From: Bradysia coprophila
Taxonomy: Eukaryota > Arthropoda > Insecta > Diptera > Sciaridae
Length of the DNA stretch: 64,000 bases
Reading direction: 5' to 3'
Assembly (NCBI RefSeq): GCF_014529535.1
Contig: NW_023503409.1
Coordinates: 7,378,390 to 7,442,389, forward strand
The position numbers and the translations under genes were made by a program. The notes under the pieces were generated by a model. That model saw only the letters and a list, made by a program, of their open reading frames with translations. It searched no databases and was not told the origin of the DNA. Numbering within the stretch: position 1 is the first letter of the stretch; each line of letters begins with the position of its first letter. Positions 1-13,011 of this stretch are shown one piece after another.

Positions 1-420
1 TGATGCTTAGAGAGTTTCTGTTAACATGGAAATAATTTGTTATGTGTGTGGGGTTTCAGGGATTCCATATACGGACATCTATATATACCTATATACAGCT
101 ATATTGAGCTATATACAGGCATATAGAGCTATATAATAGCATATTCCTCTGTGAAATGTTTATTTACAGTGAAATATAGGTAAATATAGCGGTATATAGC
201 TGTTTAAATAGGAATTTATGAAAGTTGACTTCGTACGGGGCTGATGATAGCAAGGCAAAGAGTGGATAATGTAAGTGATTTAAAAGGAAGAATAGTTTTT
301 CAGCAGAGAAGAAAATGAAGTAAGAGAAATGAAGAGTTTCACATTAAAGGCTTTTGATACGAATAGGTGTTTCGTACGGGTCGGCGTTAGCTATGTTTCT
401 ATTACCCTGCTAGGTGCTTT
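1..420. repeat. Fragment of a dispersed AT-rich element
   Basis: Bases 40-235 carry repeated 'gctatata' motifs and then 'cgtacggggct'; the same order (ggattcca, tatatagata, gagctatata, aaatgtttat-like stretch, tacggggct) recurs at about 40310-40520. I read this as the end of a non-autonomous repeat running off the left edge. No coding capacity is visible. Confidence 0.5.
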
Positions 421-461
421 GTTATGATTCAATGAAAAGTTTTTCGTTTGAAAACGTTATT

Positions 462-664
462 AACCTGTCGCAGACGACAATCGTATTAACAGTTTTACTA
501 TCAACTGATCTATTACTTCGTTTGATCGAAGGTTTTCAGATTCTGATTCTATAAATCTTTTCTTCATTATTCTGAACTGTTTTTTGCTATAAAAGACCTC
601 ATTAGTCAGAGCTTGTCGTTTATTATTGCTGTCGTTGTTGATAACAGATGACAGCCGTCTGATT
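462..664. mobile_element. MITE, family with CCTGT..CAGACG ends (copy 1)
   Basis: The left end reads aacctgtcgcagacg and the right end acagccgtctg, an imperfect terminal inverted repeat. The interior (ttttactatcaactgatc, then cgtttattattgctgtcg) matches a second copy at 11702-13011 that is split by a retrotransposon, and a diverged third copy near 11402-11590. No open frame of note; non-autonomous. Confidence 0.6.
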
Positions 665-1285
665 TAATATGATCCAGACTCTTTCGCTTCAATGAGTCCT
701 ACATATAAATTTTAGCAAATTTTACCATGCTCTTGTATATGAAACAATGGGCTGTTTCAAAGTTCTTCTATACGTATACAGTAGATATACTCTGAGCTGT
801 ATCGGATAGCCACACAATGAACACCGAAATAAAAGCGGTGAGGCATCAAAACACAATTTAGTTCCGGAAACTATGTTACAGATATTGAAAATGGCATCCA
901 GGTTTCCTCTATTATCATTTCGCTCTGCAGCAAAATGGTAATCTTTAACTAGTTGAAAAGTGTAGTTTAAAACGGTAACAGTGCTACGTATGGTATTTAC
1001 GTGTCTGCTTTTGAAGTGTTTACACACTGCCACTCAAGTTGGTTTAGAAAAGCAGGTAGCTGTTTGCTTTTTCAATTATTTATTGATTTTATGTTAAAAT
1101 ATGGGTATACGTCTGATAGGTCTGATATGATAGAACGCAGTGATATTTCTGAGTTTATATTAATTAATATGCAAACCTTCTAAGAAGTCAAGGTATTTAA
1201 TGTAATTGCGAGACCAAAGGATTTTATAGTCTACGTGTAACATTAGTTCATCGTGTGAAGCGAATTTCGTAATTTTTTTAATTAA
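665..1285. other. No gene recognised
   Basis: Short open frames only, without recognisable motifs. Nothing supportable seen. Confidence 0.5.
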
Positions 1286-1322
1286 GCGAATTCAACTAGT
1301 TGACACTGCTAGTTGAATTCGC
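1286..1322. repeat. Perfect 14-bp hairpin
   Basis: gcgaattcaactag is followed after 9 bases by its exact reverse complement. Likely a small foldback remnant. Confidence 0.7.
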
Positions 1323-1406
1323 AGCCAGTTATAAAAAAAGAGTGACAAAACACAACAAATAAGAAAAGTTCAGCTACGTTTCAATAAATTCCTCTAAGGA
1401 TAAGCA

Positions 1407-3155
1407 TTAAGAGTGATAACGCCAAAACTTGAACCAATTTTGGTGAAAATCAATACAATGGGTCAGCGATCCGGGCAAGCTATAGCTTGTTTGAACCGTC
1501 TTTTAATTCTGAGAAATAGGGATCTTTTACTCTTTCGGTTAATTCCCCATTTTCGGAGTGAGCACGTGAAAAGTGATTGCATGTCAAAGGGTGGTAAAAA
1601 CAGTTTTTTTTGTGATAGCTCCAGATAGACATGTTTCTAAAAGTTGAAATTTTGTAGGAATATAGGCCTTTGACAGACCTTCATAAAAAGTATAATCATC
1701 CGTAAAGGCCGCTGCCCGTTCTGGACTTATGACTCCAAATATGGTCAATGTTTGGACAGTCCTGCTGGCTTGCAACAGAACTTTTCCGCGGAACTAGCCA
1801 TAGGGCCTCTTTCGTTCCATGTATAATAATCCCTAGAAAAATTGTGTTGCAAGCCATAAAGTTAGTTGAAGTAAAATCTCTGCCCAGTAGACTCATATTT
1901 TTCCGTGTTTTCAACTTGTTTTTGGTCTTCAAACAGGATGGTGCGATGGAAATGAAATAAAGTAAGTCAAAATTGCATTATCAGACCAAAATTGTCCTGA
2001 ACCGTCCGATCACTGACCTTGAAAATGTTTTTTTCCTCGAATTCGTAGTAGGTGGAAAACCTCATTTATTTGACTTTATAAAAAGAACGGAAACTCAATT
2101 GCTTGCACCGAATATTGTCTTATTTTAAAGCAGAGAAGCGCACCCCTCATTTAGAGTCAATAAATGGTCACTCAAGATATACTTTGGACTTCCCAAGAGG
2201 TCACAATCGTTCCCAACTATGAAAAATGTATGGAAAATCGAGTTTTACCACAAAAATATTTGTGTTAAAAATATGATCTACGACTTTGACTAAAAAGAGG
2301 TTAAATCTCCACAGAAATTTTTGTGAAAAAAAACTCGATTTTCTATAGTTGGGAACGGTTGTGACCTCTTTTGAAGTGCAAAGAACATCTTGAGTGATCA
2401 TTTATTGACTGCAAATGAACAGTACGAATCTCTGCTTTACAATAAGCCCATATTCGTCGCAAGCATTTGAGTTTCTGTTCATTTGATTAAGTCAATTAAA
2501 TGAGGTGTTCCACCTACTACGAAGTAGAAGAAAAGCAACATTTTCAAGGCCAATGATCGGACAGCTCAGGACAATTTTGGGTTGATCAATTTTGATTTCG
2601 TTTATTGCATTTGCATCGCTTCATCCTGTTTGAAGACCAAAAACAAGTTGAAAACACTGAAAAATATGAGTCTACTGGGCATAGATTTTACTTCAACTAA
2701 CTTTATGGCTTGCAACAATATTTTTCTGGGGATTATTATACATGGAACGATAGAGGGTAGGTCCTGCTACAAAACCCTATGGCCAGTTCCGCGGAAAAGT
2801 TCTGTTGCAAGCCAACAGGACTGTCCAAACATTGACCATACTTTGAGTCCAGAACGGGTGGCGGCCCTTACCGATGATTATACTTTTTATGAAGGTCTGT
2901 CAAAGGCCTATATTCCTACAAAATTTTAACTTTTAGAAACATGTCTATCTCGAGCTATCACAAAAAAACTGTTTTAACCACCCTTTGACATGCAATCACT
3001 TTTCACGGGTTCACTCCGAAATTGGAAAATTAACCGAAAAAGTTAAAGATCCCTATTTCTCAGAATTGAAAGACGATTCAAACAAGCTATAGTTTGCCCG
3101 GATCGCCGAACCATTGTTTTCAAATTGGTTCAAGTTTTGGCGATATCACTCTTAA
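1407..3155. mobile_element. 1.75-kb palindromic foldback element
   Basis: The two halves are long imperfect reverse complements: TTAAGAGTGAT at 1407 answers ATCACTCTTAA at 3155, the 'ctatagcttgtttgaa' stretch at about 1481 answers 3080-3100, and the arms meet near 2290. Each arm is roughly 850 bp. Short open frames in it occur in mirrored pairs and show no protein family. A transcript would form a very long double strand, so small-RNA production is possible; this is inference. Confidence 0.75.
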
Positions 3156-4085
3156 GGGTTGCAAATTATTGGCAGATATAGTGAAGAATGCTCGTCTTGC
3201 GATGAACGTAAACAAAATGCATTATTTAAAGAGATTTCCCGTAAAAAACGTCATGTCTCAATCTTAACACATCAAACAGCCGTTGGAATTCAATTGGGAT
3301 TCGAAGAAGAGTCTACCTATTCATTTCAGAAACGTTTTCATCTATGTCGTGTGAAACTTTACAGGCATGATAGTTTATGTGCAACATAAACAAGCGAGTT
3401 GCGAGCAGCTAGTTTATAATGGTAGATCTCTCTGATTAATGAATTAATTAGGATAAAAAATTAATTTGTTGATACAAGGGATTTTGCATGTTGTGCAACG
3501 TGCACTGATAAATTGCTTTCTCAATTATCTTATAAGTTTTTAGCTTGAAATTATACCGGCGCAGTGTTTTTTTTGCGAACAGAGTGTAAATTGGAAACAC
3601 AATGTATGGTAGAAAACATGCAGACATTCTGAGAAAACATAGAAAAGGAGAGAAGAAATTTTAATTTAATAACATGAAGAGTGCTTCAGTTCGTTCAGCA
3701 CAGTGGATTACACTCTAATGGGAGAAGTGACGGAAATTTAATAACTGAATAATAAGTCGTTGGTATTTGCAACGCACTTCAAGGCATTATGGTAGACAAT
3801 ATTTTTGATATTAAATTGTTTGAAACTGTTCGCAAGCAATTTACTTTTTTTTTGTTTAACAATATTGTTGATGGATTGGGTTGGTTATTCTTTACAATTA
3901 ATTTGCTGCATTTGAGTCTCTCAGCTATAGAAAGCCCTAGAGACTGAATTCTCACATTAGATTTCACTATCAATTGGATTCAATAAAGAAAATGTGAATG
4001 GCCCATCCATTTACAAGTAATGTTTGCATCGATTTCCATCGCGATTTCCGCATCTTTAGAACTGAACGTATCATCGAATAAAATC
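3156..4085. other. No gene recognised
   Basis: AT-rich sequence between two foldback elements. A short piece at 3771 (acgcacttcaag) resembles the end of the MITE family at 24.9, 48.2 and 53.7 kb. Confidence 0.5.
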
Positions 4086-5511
4086 TTTTATCTACCTAGG
4101 TGAAATAATAGCAGTGAAAAAAGGTAGATGCTATTTGCACCCGGGTGCAAATAGTCATATAAACACTATTTGCACCCGGGTGCAAATAGTCATATAAACA
4201 CTATTTGCACCCAACTATATCAAAATCCAAGGAAATTACGTTTTTTTTATATGAAAAACTATTAGAAAAAGCTGCCGTTTAAGTTAAAAGTAACAATGGA
4301 AGTACTTAGTGAATGAAAATTGTATTTTTATTTATCAAAAATACAAAAAGAAAGAATTTCAGTGTGGAAAAGTACAAAAAAAATTAGATTCTGCAAGATT
4401 TGTTTTTGAAGTAGATAAATTTTGGATAAGGTTCAGACTCAATATCTGAGCTGCGATCTAGTGTGTTCGGACCCATTCGTAAAAGGAAAAATCTAATTGC
4501 TGAAGAAGTCTATCGCAGTATGTTCGAACTCATTCGAAAAAGGATGAATCTAATATCTAAAGTCCATCACAGTATTTTCGTTCCCATTCGTGAAAGGAAG
4601 AATCTGATTGCTAAAGTCCAACAAAGTATGTTCGAACTCATTCGTAAAAGGAAGAATCTAATTACTAAAGTCCATCAGACTATTTTCGTTCCGATTCGTA
4701 AAAGGATGAATCTAATTGCTAAAGTCCAACAGAGTATTTTCGTTCCTAATTGTAAAAGGATGAATCTAATATTGCTAAAGTCCATCACACTATTTTCCTA
4801 TTCGTAAAAGGACGAATCTAATTGCTAAACTCCATCACAGTATGTTCGAACTCATTCGAAAAAGGATGAATCTAATTTCTAAAGTCCATCACAGTATTTT
4901 CGTTCCCATTCGTGAAAGGAAGAATCTGATTGCTAAAGTCCAACAAAGTATGTTCGAACTCATTCGTAAAAGGAAGAATCTAATTACTAAAGTCCATCAG
5001 ACTATTTTCGTTCCGATTCGTAAAAGGATGAATCTAATTGCTAAAGTCCAACAGAGTATTTTCGTTCCTATTCGTAAAAGGATGAATCTAATTGCTAAAG
5101 TCCATCACAGTATGTTCGGACCCATTCGTAAAAGGAAAAATCTAATTGCTGAAGAAGTCTATCGCAGTATGTTCGAACTCATTCGAAAAAGGATGAATCT
5201 AATATCTAAAGTCCATCACAGTATTTTCGTTCCCATTCGTGAAAGGAAGAATCTGATTGCTAAAGTCCAACAGAGTATGTTCGCTCCTAGTAAAACGGTC
5301 ACTTTTTTCTTATTTTTCCATAACAAAAGCGGGATTTATATTGGAGTTGGGTGCAAATAGTGTTTATATGACTATTTGCACCCGGGTGCAAATAGTGTTT
5401 ATATGACTATTTGCACCCGGGTGCAAATAGTATTTATATGACTATTTGCACCCGGGTGCAAATAGTCACTTCGGTGAAAAAATGATATTATTTCGCCGTC
5501 GGTAGATAAAA
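4086..5511. mobile_element. Foldback-like element with palindromic-repeat ends and minisatellite core
   Basis: Outer ends are inverted: ttttatctacc at 4086 and ggtagataaaa at 5501, followed inward by gaaataata and its complement. Inside lie tandem copies of a palindrome (ctatttgcaccc then gggtgcaaatag) spaced by catataaaca or its complement: 4130-4212 on the left and 5347-5466 on the right, in inverted orientation. The core is an array of 54-bp units. Tandem repeats inside long inverted ends are the architecture of Drosophila Foldback elements; sequence identity to FB is not claimed. Confidence 0.65.
4460..5285 (+). repeat. 54-bp minisatellite with a six-unit higher-order period
   Basis: About 15 units of 54 bp (core attcgtaaaaggatgaatct) lie head to tail. 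The phrase agtatgttcgaactc recurs at 4518, 4839 and 5166, spacings of 321 and 327 bp, so six units form a higher-order repeat. Because 54 is divisible by three the array stays open in one frame (18-residue unit with RKRMNLI and FVPIR), broken near 4800. I treat the open frame as a by-product. Confidence 0.75.
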
Positions 5512-6011
5512 TAGCGTATTCACCTCCTTCGCCTTCGGCTCATGCAATAACTCCCCAAGTGTCTAAATAAACATGTGGACAGAGGTGAATAATCTACTAA
5601 TGAAAGGTGAAGGCTAAAAGCAAAGCATCATGATAAGTGAGCGTTCTTGTGCAGAGGAGATGTCTGCTGTTACAAAATGTACTACAAATTTCATTTATCG
5701 TGCAAGGTTTCATGAGCTTGCCTGAACAAAAACAAAATTGAACAGAGGCAAACTGGTCTGATAAATGTAGTGTATTGCTTTCGATATATTTAACAGTTTT
5801 AAAAAGAACCCGATTTTTATTTCTCTTCTTTCAATAGCTTTCAATTTATATCTAATTCTGAAAACAGACGACGCATTGAAAATTTGCTCGAACCAGATTC
5901 TCAATGCTTCGACTGCCGAGTGAACAGCCGGACAAAAACAGAACATTGAAAATTCCCAACATGAATCGATTAGAATCGATCTTTATCTGATTTAAGAAAA
6001 ACGCGAGGCTC
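5512..6011. other. No gene recognised
   Basis: No coding motif, RNA gene or repeat could be supported here. Confidence 0.45.
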
Positions 6012-6270
6012 AAACCTTAGTGTAATTACACCTAGAGAGGAAATTTGTACGGCGAAATGTAGTCCCAACATTAGTTTGTATGAGATACTCATTTCGTATA
6101 ATTTTGCACCAATACATGTATGCGTTAACATTTTTTCGCTTTTGATAGTTCAATTTGCCCTCTTAATTAAGACACATACCAATAAACATTTCGTATTTGA
6201 TGTTCGGACCACATATTTTACGTAATTTTGTTCGAAATTTCCTCTCTAGGTATAATTACTCTTAGGTTCA
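6012..6270. mobile_element. MITE with about 34-bp inverted ends
   Basis: Left end aaccttagtgtaattaca and right end taattactcttaggtt, with cctagagaggaaattt and aaatttcctctctagg just inside. Length about 260 bp, no coding frame. Confidence 0.7.
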
Positions 6271-9200
6271 AACTTTGTCGAGGACAATATTATTTTAACT
6301 TCAAACGAATAATTTCGGCACCGAAAGGAATTGTTTCGTCAAAGACTCGTGTAGGTCTAAATTTTTTATACGCAATTTCTGTAAAGATACCAATTCTGTT
6401 TTAATATAATGAGCTCTGTGCACTGCAGCGCAAAAAAAATGCAATTTTATTAGTACATTACGTACCTGCTTCTAAATGTTGCGTTTTGTCACGTGGGGGT
6501 TTGCACGATGAGCCGAAAGCGAGTTTCGTAATCCAACTAGTCAAAACAGACATTTGGAAGCAACTACCTAAGGTATCTTACATGATGTTCTGTAATTCTA
6601 CTTTACACATCAAGGTCCAAACTGAAGTATCTAAAATTCCTATCATCAGATTAGTTTTTGTACAAAAATTCTAACACATTGAACTGAAAATCTTATTCTC
6701 AGCTGCCAGTAGGTACAGCTAATTAGCTAATCCATCTCTGAACGCAAAGTAATTGAAAATCTTGCATGTAGCAGCGATAAGGTTATAAATTATAACATTG
6801 AATTACGTCAGTAGCGAATATTTTGTAGAAATATTTATATTGCATAACCGGAGATATTCAAAGATCTTTTTGTTTGGATTTACGCGTGTATGCTAACAGT
6901 TAATTAAATATTTTCCTCTAGCACGTGAGCCCAGGACCAAAATAGTATTTGAATCAGGCGATAAACATACAGCAAAAATTAGTTTGAAATAAGCAATACG
7001 AAATTTCAACAATTTAAAAATATTAATTTTCAAGTTTCTAGCTAGTGCTCTTTTTGTATGCTAATTGATAATAAACTGGTTTCGGACGATGCAAACCTGT
7101 ACCGAAAACAATATTGCTTATTTAAAATGACTATGTCCCGTCCCTCTTGTCTCAAATTAAATACACTGAACAAAAGACATGGATTGCAAACGAAATATTT
7201 GTGGATTCATAATTTGGTTATCATCACTTCTTTCGTTGTTGTATAACACCACATTTTAGAGATATTACTTACAGGTCACCGTATTCATCTTATTCCACAT
7301 TTTTGATTTGATAACAACACCACACAAAAACGAAACACCACAAGAATCACAACAATTATTTAAATAAACTTGCAACGCACTAACCTTATGAAAGCTAAAC
7401 GACAACTGATTGTAAGAAATAATATTTTCGTTGATATTTATATAACCTTGCCTTTTCGTTGCTTTTATTGATACATATTTTAATGTTCTGGTGTTATGTA
7501 CAGAATGAGAACCGCAAAAATCTATATTTGTGTTAAAAATACTTATTGAGATTGTTCTAAGGTGTTTGATGTTACACATCTTCTCATAATTTAAATTCAA
7601 GCAAACAAGAATACTACGAGAACTACAACAAGTCTCACCTTTTATCGTAGCGTTTTTAATTAAACAACAATTAAATTTCGGGTATACCTAAATTACTTCA
7701 TATTGCACCATAGGTGCAGCACCTTTATGCTCTTAAGCTGAAGAAACACGAGCAATTCTGAGTTGCTGTGGTAGACGATAATGCGGCGTTTCTTATTAAA
7801 TTTTTCACCACAATACAAAACTCAGCACAAATTGGCGATCCCAGCAAAGCACAATTGCTCATGTGTTTTCAACTTTAAAGAACTGCTAAAATCAAGGCTA
7901 AAATACATATCTGTAACACACACCATCTTATGTACTTTAAAGTTAAGGTAAGGCTTTGCTTTTTATTTTTAGGGTGACCTCACCACCTTTCCCTGTTATT
8001 CCTGTCGAATGAAATATATAGACGACTTAATACGTAACGAGGCTTCTCGTAAATATACAACTCGAATAAATAACTCATTCAGACTATTGATTCAAGGCAA
8101 CCGCAAGTGTTTTGTAGCTTTTAAGTAAACGATAAGTTGTTAATGAGACCGCAATTATTTATTGATTTCAATTTTGTGACTAAGCAAATACACAATGTAA
8201 CACCTACAAATTGGCAGAGTGCGCCAACAGTGACGCTTAATTAGGGCCAAGGCCGGTCGATCATTTGTGCTATTCGTACACAACTTAAATTTAAACTTTT
8301 CAAGTTGCGCGACTGTTAGTAAATTGAAGTTTTAGAACACTAAACAAATATGCCTCATTTCGCCCCTTTCTTTGTACCTCTTAATGCCGTCACTTTATTC
8401 CTAATAGTTTCATAGAATTGTGCTGAATATTGATTGCTATAATTGGGTTTTTCCAACGTCACTTATACGAATGCTGAAAGAAATAGTATTTTTCGTACCA
8501 AGACAGGAAATGACGATTTTTTCATCACCAGTCCTAAGTTTTCCTTACAAGCGGTGTTAGGAGGTGTGCTGAAAAAATCAATTTCCTGTCGAGGTACGAA
8601 CAACGTTTTGTGCACCGGACAACTGAAATAGACAAAACACATCAATTTACTTGAAAAAATTCAAACTTCACATTCTCCATATTAAATTTGGTCAATCGAA
8701 TAGTCATGGAAAAATTCATTAAAAACCGTTCTCGCACGATAAATCGTAAAGAAATGAATTTTTTCCCGCACGCTATATCGTTCGGGAAAACCTGACATTT
8801 CATAACAAAAAATCATGGCAAAATATGTCGTATTTCAGTTGGCCAGTGCACAAATTTATTTGATTTAAATTACAGGCAATGTCAATGAAATTTAGACATA
8901 AATTTGCATCAGTTGTTTTTTAGTTGATTTACTCACAAAACCCGCGTAACTATTTCACCTTATAAACAAGCGCAAGCAAGAACTTTTTTTCCGTGAATAA
9001 GCTGAAAATTCAAAATTAGTGTCAAACCCAAATCAAGCGTAGCGAAATAAATGTAAGTACTTCACGATGTTCTCATATCAGAGTGCGAAGGAAATTAATT
9101 TTCAATTCATTTTTTTACTTACTAAAAGAAAATTGTAAAATGTAAATTGAAATGATCGATTATTAAGATTTTTAGCGTATTGTGATTTGAAAACGAGTGT

Positions 9201-11390
9201 AGATCTAAATAACAAGCTTTCGGTCGATTTGCATAACATTCACAATGTTTTTTCGGTGTATTGAGCTTGCGCTCGCAAGTATATACTTCGAACTCGAGCT
9301 TATGCGAATGCATTGGAACTGTTTACAAATAAAAAACCTAACAAATACACCATAAACAGTTCAAATGGGCGGTATGTAAGACAATACTAGCTTTCAAATC
9401 TGTATACACTCAGAATCGATCATTTTATTTTGCTTCCACTTTAATTCACACAAAAATCAAATTCTGAAGCGAACTTACAGCATGAATTCAAAATTTCACT
9501 GACGACGCCTGTAAATACGCAAAAAATATACCATTGAATAAACTGACGTTGGGTTTAGCGCGTGCAACATTATATAACGTAAAACTTGTCATTGAAACCC
9601 TTACACGATATTACCTAACGAGCTTTCATTCAAGTTGTCCTACATTTTTCCTTCCACGAGTTTTCTAGTTGTTTTAAAGTTCAATTTAAGTTTTTGCAAA
9701 ATTTGAATGTCAATATACACTGACCGTTACTCAATTCAATCAAATCTTCCTCGAGCACTTCTACTCGTGGTAGAAAAATTCGCCGGATGATTTTTCTTTC
9801 CTTTCTATTATTATGTTTACAATTTCTAGAAACGACTTCATAGAATTGAGTGTTCAACAGCTTATTCATTCTAATTATACAACAATAACATTCGTTTCAA
9901 GATTCAATACTCGAAATCACAACAATGAACGAAAGATAATTAATCTTACGTTCCAAGATAAAATCTATTCTAAGATCAAGCACCACACTCCATGTTTAAG
10001 TGAAGTGTCCACTCACATATTTATTCATATTTGAACCTAACGTTTACACCTCACCAGTTTTCCAACAAGGGTCTGTGCGCTATCATACTCGACTGTTTTT
10101 ATTTAGTTTTTTTCTTTTGTGTGACTAGTTAGTTCTATAAATATCGATAGACTGAATGAATAGCTGATGGTTTTTCTTTTTCCTGTTCGATATTAGATAT
10201 TGGGTCAGTGCACATGAATAAAGATTTAATCGAATGTAAACAAAAATTATGCAATTATAGAACATCTCCAGCAGACAATACTTGCCCCTTTGGTAGTAAG
10301 CACCAAGCACATTGGATTTTATGTTTGATGTTTTTCGGACTCGGTAATTAGTAGTACATTACGTAATATCATTCACATCGAATAAAAAACATTTCCGCTT
10401 ATTAATTGATTTCATATAATTTCCACATTTCTCTGCCATTGATTGATTTTTTAAAGCTACTGCTGGGTGCAGCTGCAGCTATGAATTTCATATTTTGTTG
10501 CATAACATAAAGCTCTGAACGAACAACCAGTCATGTGTAAGTTCATTCCGTCCAATATTTCTATAATCGAGTCAACAAAATCGGTTTAATGAATTTGCCC
10601 GGCATTTTATATAATTCAGGAGATGAATGAGATATTACCGACGTATTAAAGATGAAAAGTGATCTCTAAAGCTTTTCATTTGGTAAAATCGTTGAGTGTG
10701 ATGCAATAATTCGTTGTTAAGCGGCTAAAATATAAAAGGGAAATAATTGAGCTTCGGGTCATAATAAACCAAATGAAACAACTTTGCTGTTCCAATTTGC
10801 AGTGAAAGTTTTAACGTTATGTAATTAGAGAGAATTAGAGGGTTGTAACTGAATGAATATGGAGCAAATGCGGTTATTTATTCCAAAGTATGCCTTCAGG
10901 TGTAACAACTAAGTCTCAGAAGCATTTTCCATAAGCAACAAATTCTTATTGTTAATTTATGTAAATTTGAAAATAAATTGTTTTCTTAACACCACTCTAA
11001 CCAGAGTGTATTGAGAATATTTGGATAAATGGGTTGAATGTTTCGGTTCCAACAACGCCTGACAGTAATCAAAACAGATTCTTTATTAGATTTATGAACG
11101 AATCGGGTGCAGATTCTGGATTCTCACGAAAAGTTAGCAAAACGTATCGTGTATCTAACATAAATGTAAAGTGTTGCCTAATCGTTGTGAATGAACAGCA
11201 TGCACAGTTTAGTAATTTTATATTTAACGTTGTTATTCAATTATGGGGTAGAGATATCTTAAAGCAACTTAATAAAAACAGTTCCGCATAAAAATGAAGC
11301 TTAACCAAATTTCGAACATACACAAGTTTTACTGAAATGTTTTTTGTCTTTCGCTCAGAGGTTATATTTAATCACTAAAGCCCTTCAGAG
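6271..11390. other. Gene-poor interval with small inverted repeats
   Basis: No protein family is recognisable on either strand. A 110-bp inverted repeat sits at 8491-8600 (cgtaccaagacagg against cctgtcgaggtacg). Open frames here are short, AT-driven and lack splice context or motifs. Confidence 0.45.
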
Positions 11391-11401
11391 AAGGGTTATT
11401 A

Positions 11402-11590
11402 TATGTTACACGCAGCAAGCGTATTACCAGTATTGTTATCTGGTCTATTACTTCCATCGATCAAAGTATTTTTCTTCTGTTGATAACACATCTTGTACTT
11501 CAATTGTTTTAGCATGCATTTTACTATAAAGGGACAATTGTCATTATTTTTGTTGTTGTTATCGATAACAGATGAATAGATTGTGGATTT
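11402..11590. repeat. Diverged copy of the CCTGT..CAGACG MITE
   Basis: The order ttacacgcagcaagcg, ggtctattacttccatcgatc, gataacacatc, ttgttgttgttatcgataac parallels copies at 462 and 11702 with many changes. Confidence 0.4.
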
Positions 11591-11740
11591 AAGCACTATT
11601 TCACAGGACTCTTATCTCTCAATGATTGACGCTGTCGGCAAGTCGCTCACTTCTGTCACTTTATCGAACCATATTTTTATGGACAATGTGATTGGAAATT
11701 TAACCTGTCACAGACGGCAAGCATATTAACAGTTTTACTA

Positions 11741-12840
11741 TTTATTTATTTATTTATTTATTGAGTTAATTCAACAGCCAATAACAGAATCAACAATTAA
11801 AGAAAAAATACAAAAAATAAGAATATAATCAAAAGGAAATCAGAATCAATTTCAATATAGCAAGTTCGACAACAAAAAAAAACCGACTAAGAAAATGTCT
11901 CAATCACATAACATATTTATTCTTAACTTTAGCCTTGAAGGAACTAAGCGATGTATGAAAAATGTCCAAGCTATTAAAAAGATCATTGTGATTAGATTGC
12001 ATTCTTATAATCGGTGCATTACTCTCAATGTTCGATACATAGGTTGCCGGATAAAACGTTGGAGCTTCATGTCTACTCGGACGAAGTGAATTGTACAAGA
12101 CCACATCATTATCCAAGGCAACTGTGAAACGACCATTGACCACTTTATATAGAAAAATTTCGTCAGAAATGAACCGCCTGGATTCTAACATCGGAAGTTT
12201 GAGTCGCGCAAGTCGTTGTGGATAATCGACGTAATTCCAATTGAACTTTCGATAAAGCATTCGCGTAAACTTCCTCTGAACTCTTTCGACTTTTTCAATG
12301 GAATTCTGATAAACCGGTGACCATACCACGGTGCAATACTCCACCTGACTACGGACATACGCTTTGTACAAAGTAATGAGACTGTCAGGTTTACGAAACC
12401 GTTTGCAAGAGAGGAAGATGAAACCCAACATCTGATACGCCTTTCTTGTAACCCTGTCGATGTGTTCGTTGAAGCTCAATTTCTTGTCAAAGGAAACGCC
12501 TAAGTGTTTTTTCACTGAAACCCTTTCCAACACATCGCCAGAGACGACATAATCATAGATCATTTTTACCGGTTTGTGAGTCATCGTAAGAACTGAGCAT
12601 TTATTCACGTTCAATTGAATTTTGTTGAAAGAACACCACTGGCACAACGCATTGATGTCTTCCTGAAGCGCAATGCAGTCCTCAATGGACTCGATTTTTC
12701 GAGAAATCTTCAGATCGTCCGCCAATTGAAGGCTATTACTTTTCAGTTGTTCCACTAAGTCATTGACGAAAATCAAAAACAGCAACGGGCCCAAAACTGA
12801 TCCTTGCGGCACTCCTGACCTCGGACGCAATAGAAAAGAT
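11741..12840 (-). mobile_element. 5'-truncated non-LTR retrotransposon
   Basis: Minus-strand element ending at its 3' side in an (AAAT)n-like tail, seen on the plus strand as tttatttattt at 11741-11762. It keeps the C-terminal half of a reverse transcriptase and about 140 bp of 3' UTR; everything upstream is missing, as in incomplete target-primed reverse transcription. A target-site duplication is not clear. Confidence 0.75.
11904..12830 (-). pseudogene. Reverse transcriptase C-terminal fragment of a LINE
   Basis: The 308-codon open frame starts inside the RT domain. It shows the SGVPQGSVLGPLLF motif (RT block 4 region) near residues 5-18, FVNDL after it, and LADDLKI in place of the usual F/YADD at the catalytic centre, then a long thumb and C-terminal region with CxxW-like VEYCTVVWSP and LESRR. 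The family is that of CR1/Jockey-superfamily non-LTR elements, acting in target-primed reverse transcription. Upstream endonuclease and ORF1 are absent and the first Met is internal, so this copy is dead on arrival although uninterrupted, which suggests recent insertion. Confidence 0.8.
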
Positions 12841-13011
12841 CTATCTGATCTATTACTTCATTTGATCGAAGATTTTCAGATATTGATTTTAGAAATCTTT
12901 TACTTCATTTATTTTTAACATGTTTTTGCTATATAAGACCGAATTAGTCTAAGTTTGTCGTTCATTATTGCTGACGTTGTCAATAACAGATGACAACCGT
13001 CTGTAACAGGT

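Larger units (their letters stand above)
11702..13011. mobile_element. CCTGT..CAGACG MITE split by a retrotransposon
   Basis: The left part (aacctgtcacagacgg through ttaacagttttacta, to 11740) and the right part (about 12841 to ccgtctgtaacaggt at 13011) together make one copy collinear with 462-664. Between them lies a 1.1-kb LINE. The MITE therefore predates the LINE insertion. Confidence 0.65.

Noticed and set aside
1696-2929. Paired open frames with KTKNKLKT
   Set aside because: They are mirror images within the 1.75-kb palindrome and show no family.
4463-5360. Two open frames of 114 and 172 codons with RKRMNLI repeats
   Set aside because: They are the 54-bp minisatellite read in its open frame; no family, no start context, broken between copies.
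4128-5466. CRISPR-like spaced palindromes
   Set aside because: Spacers are identical and few, and the setting is a eukaryotic foldback element.
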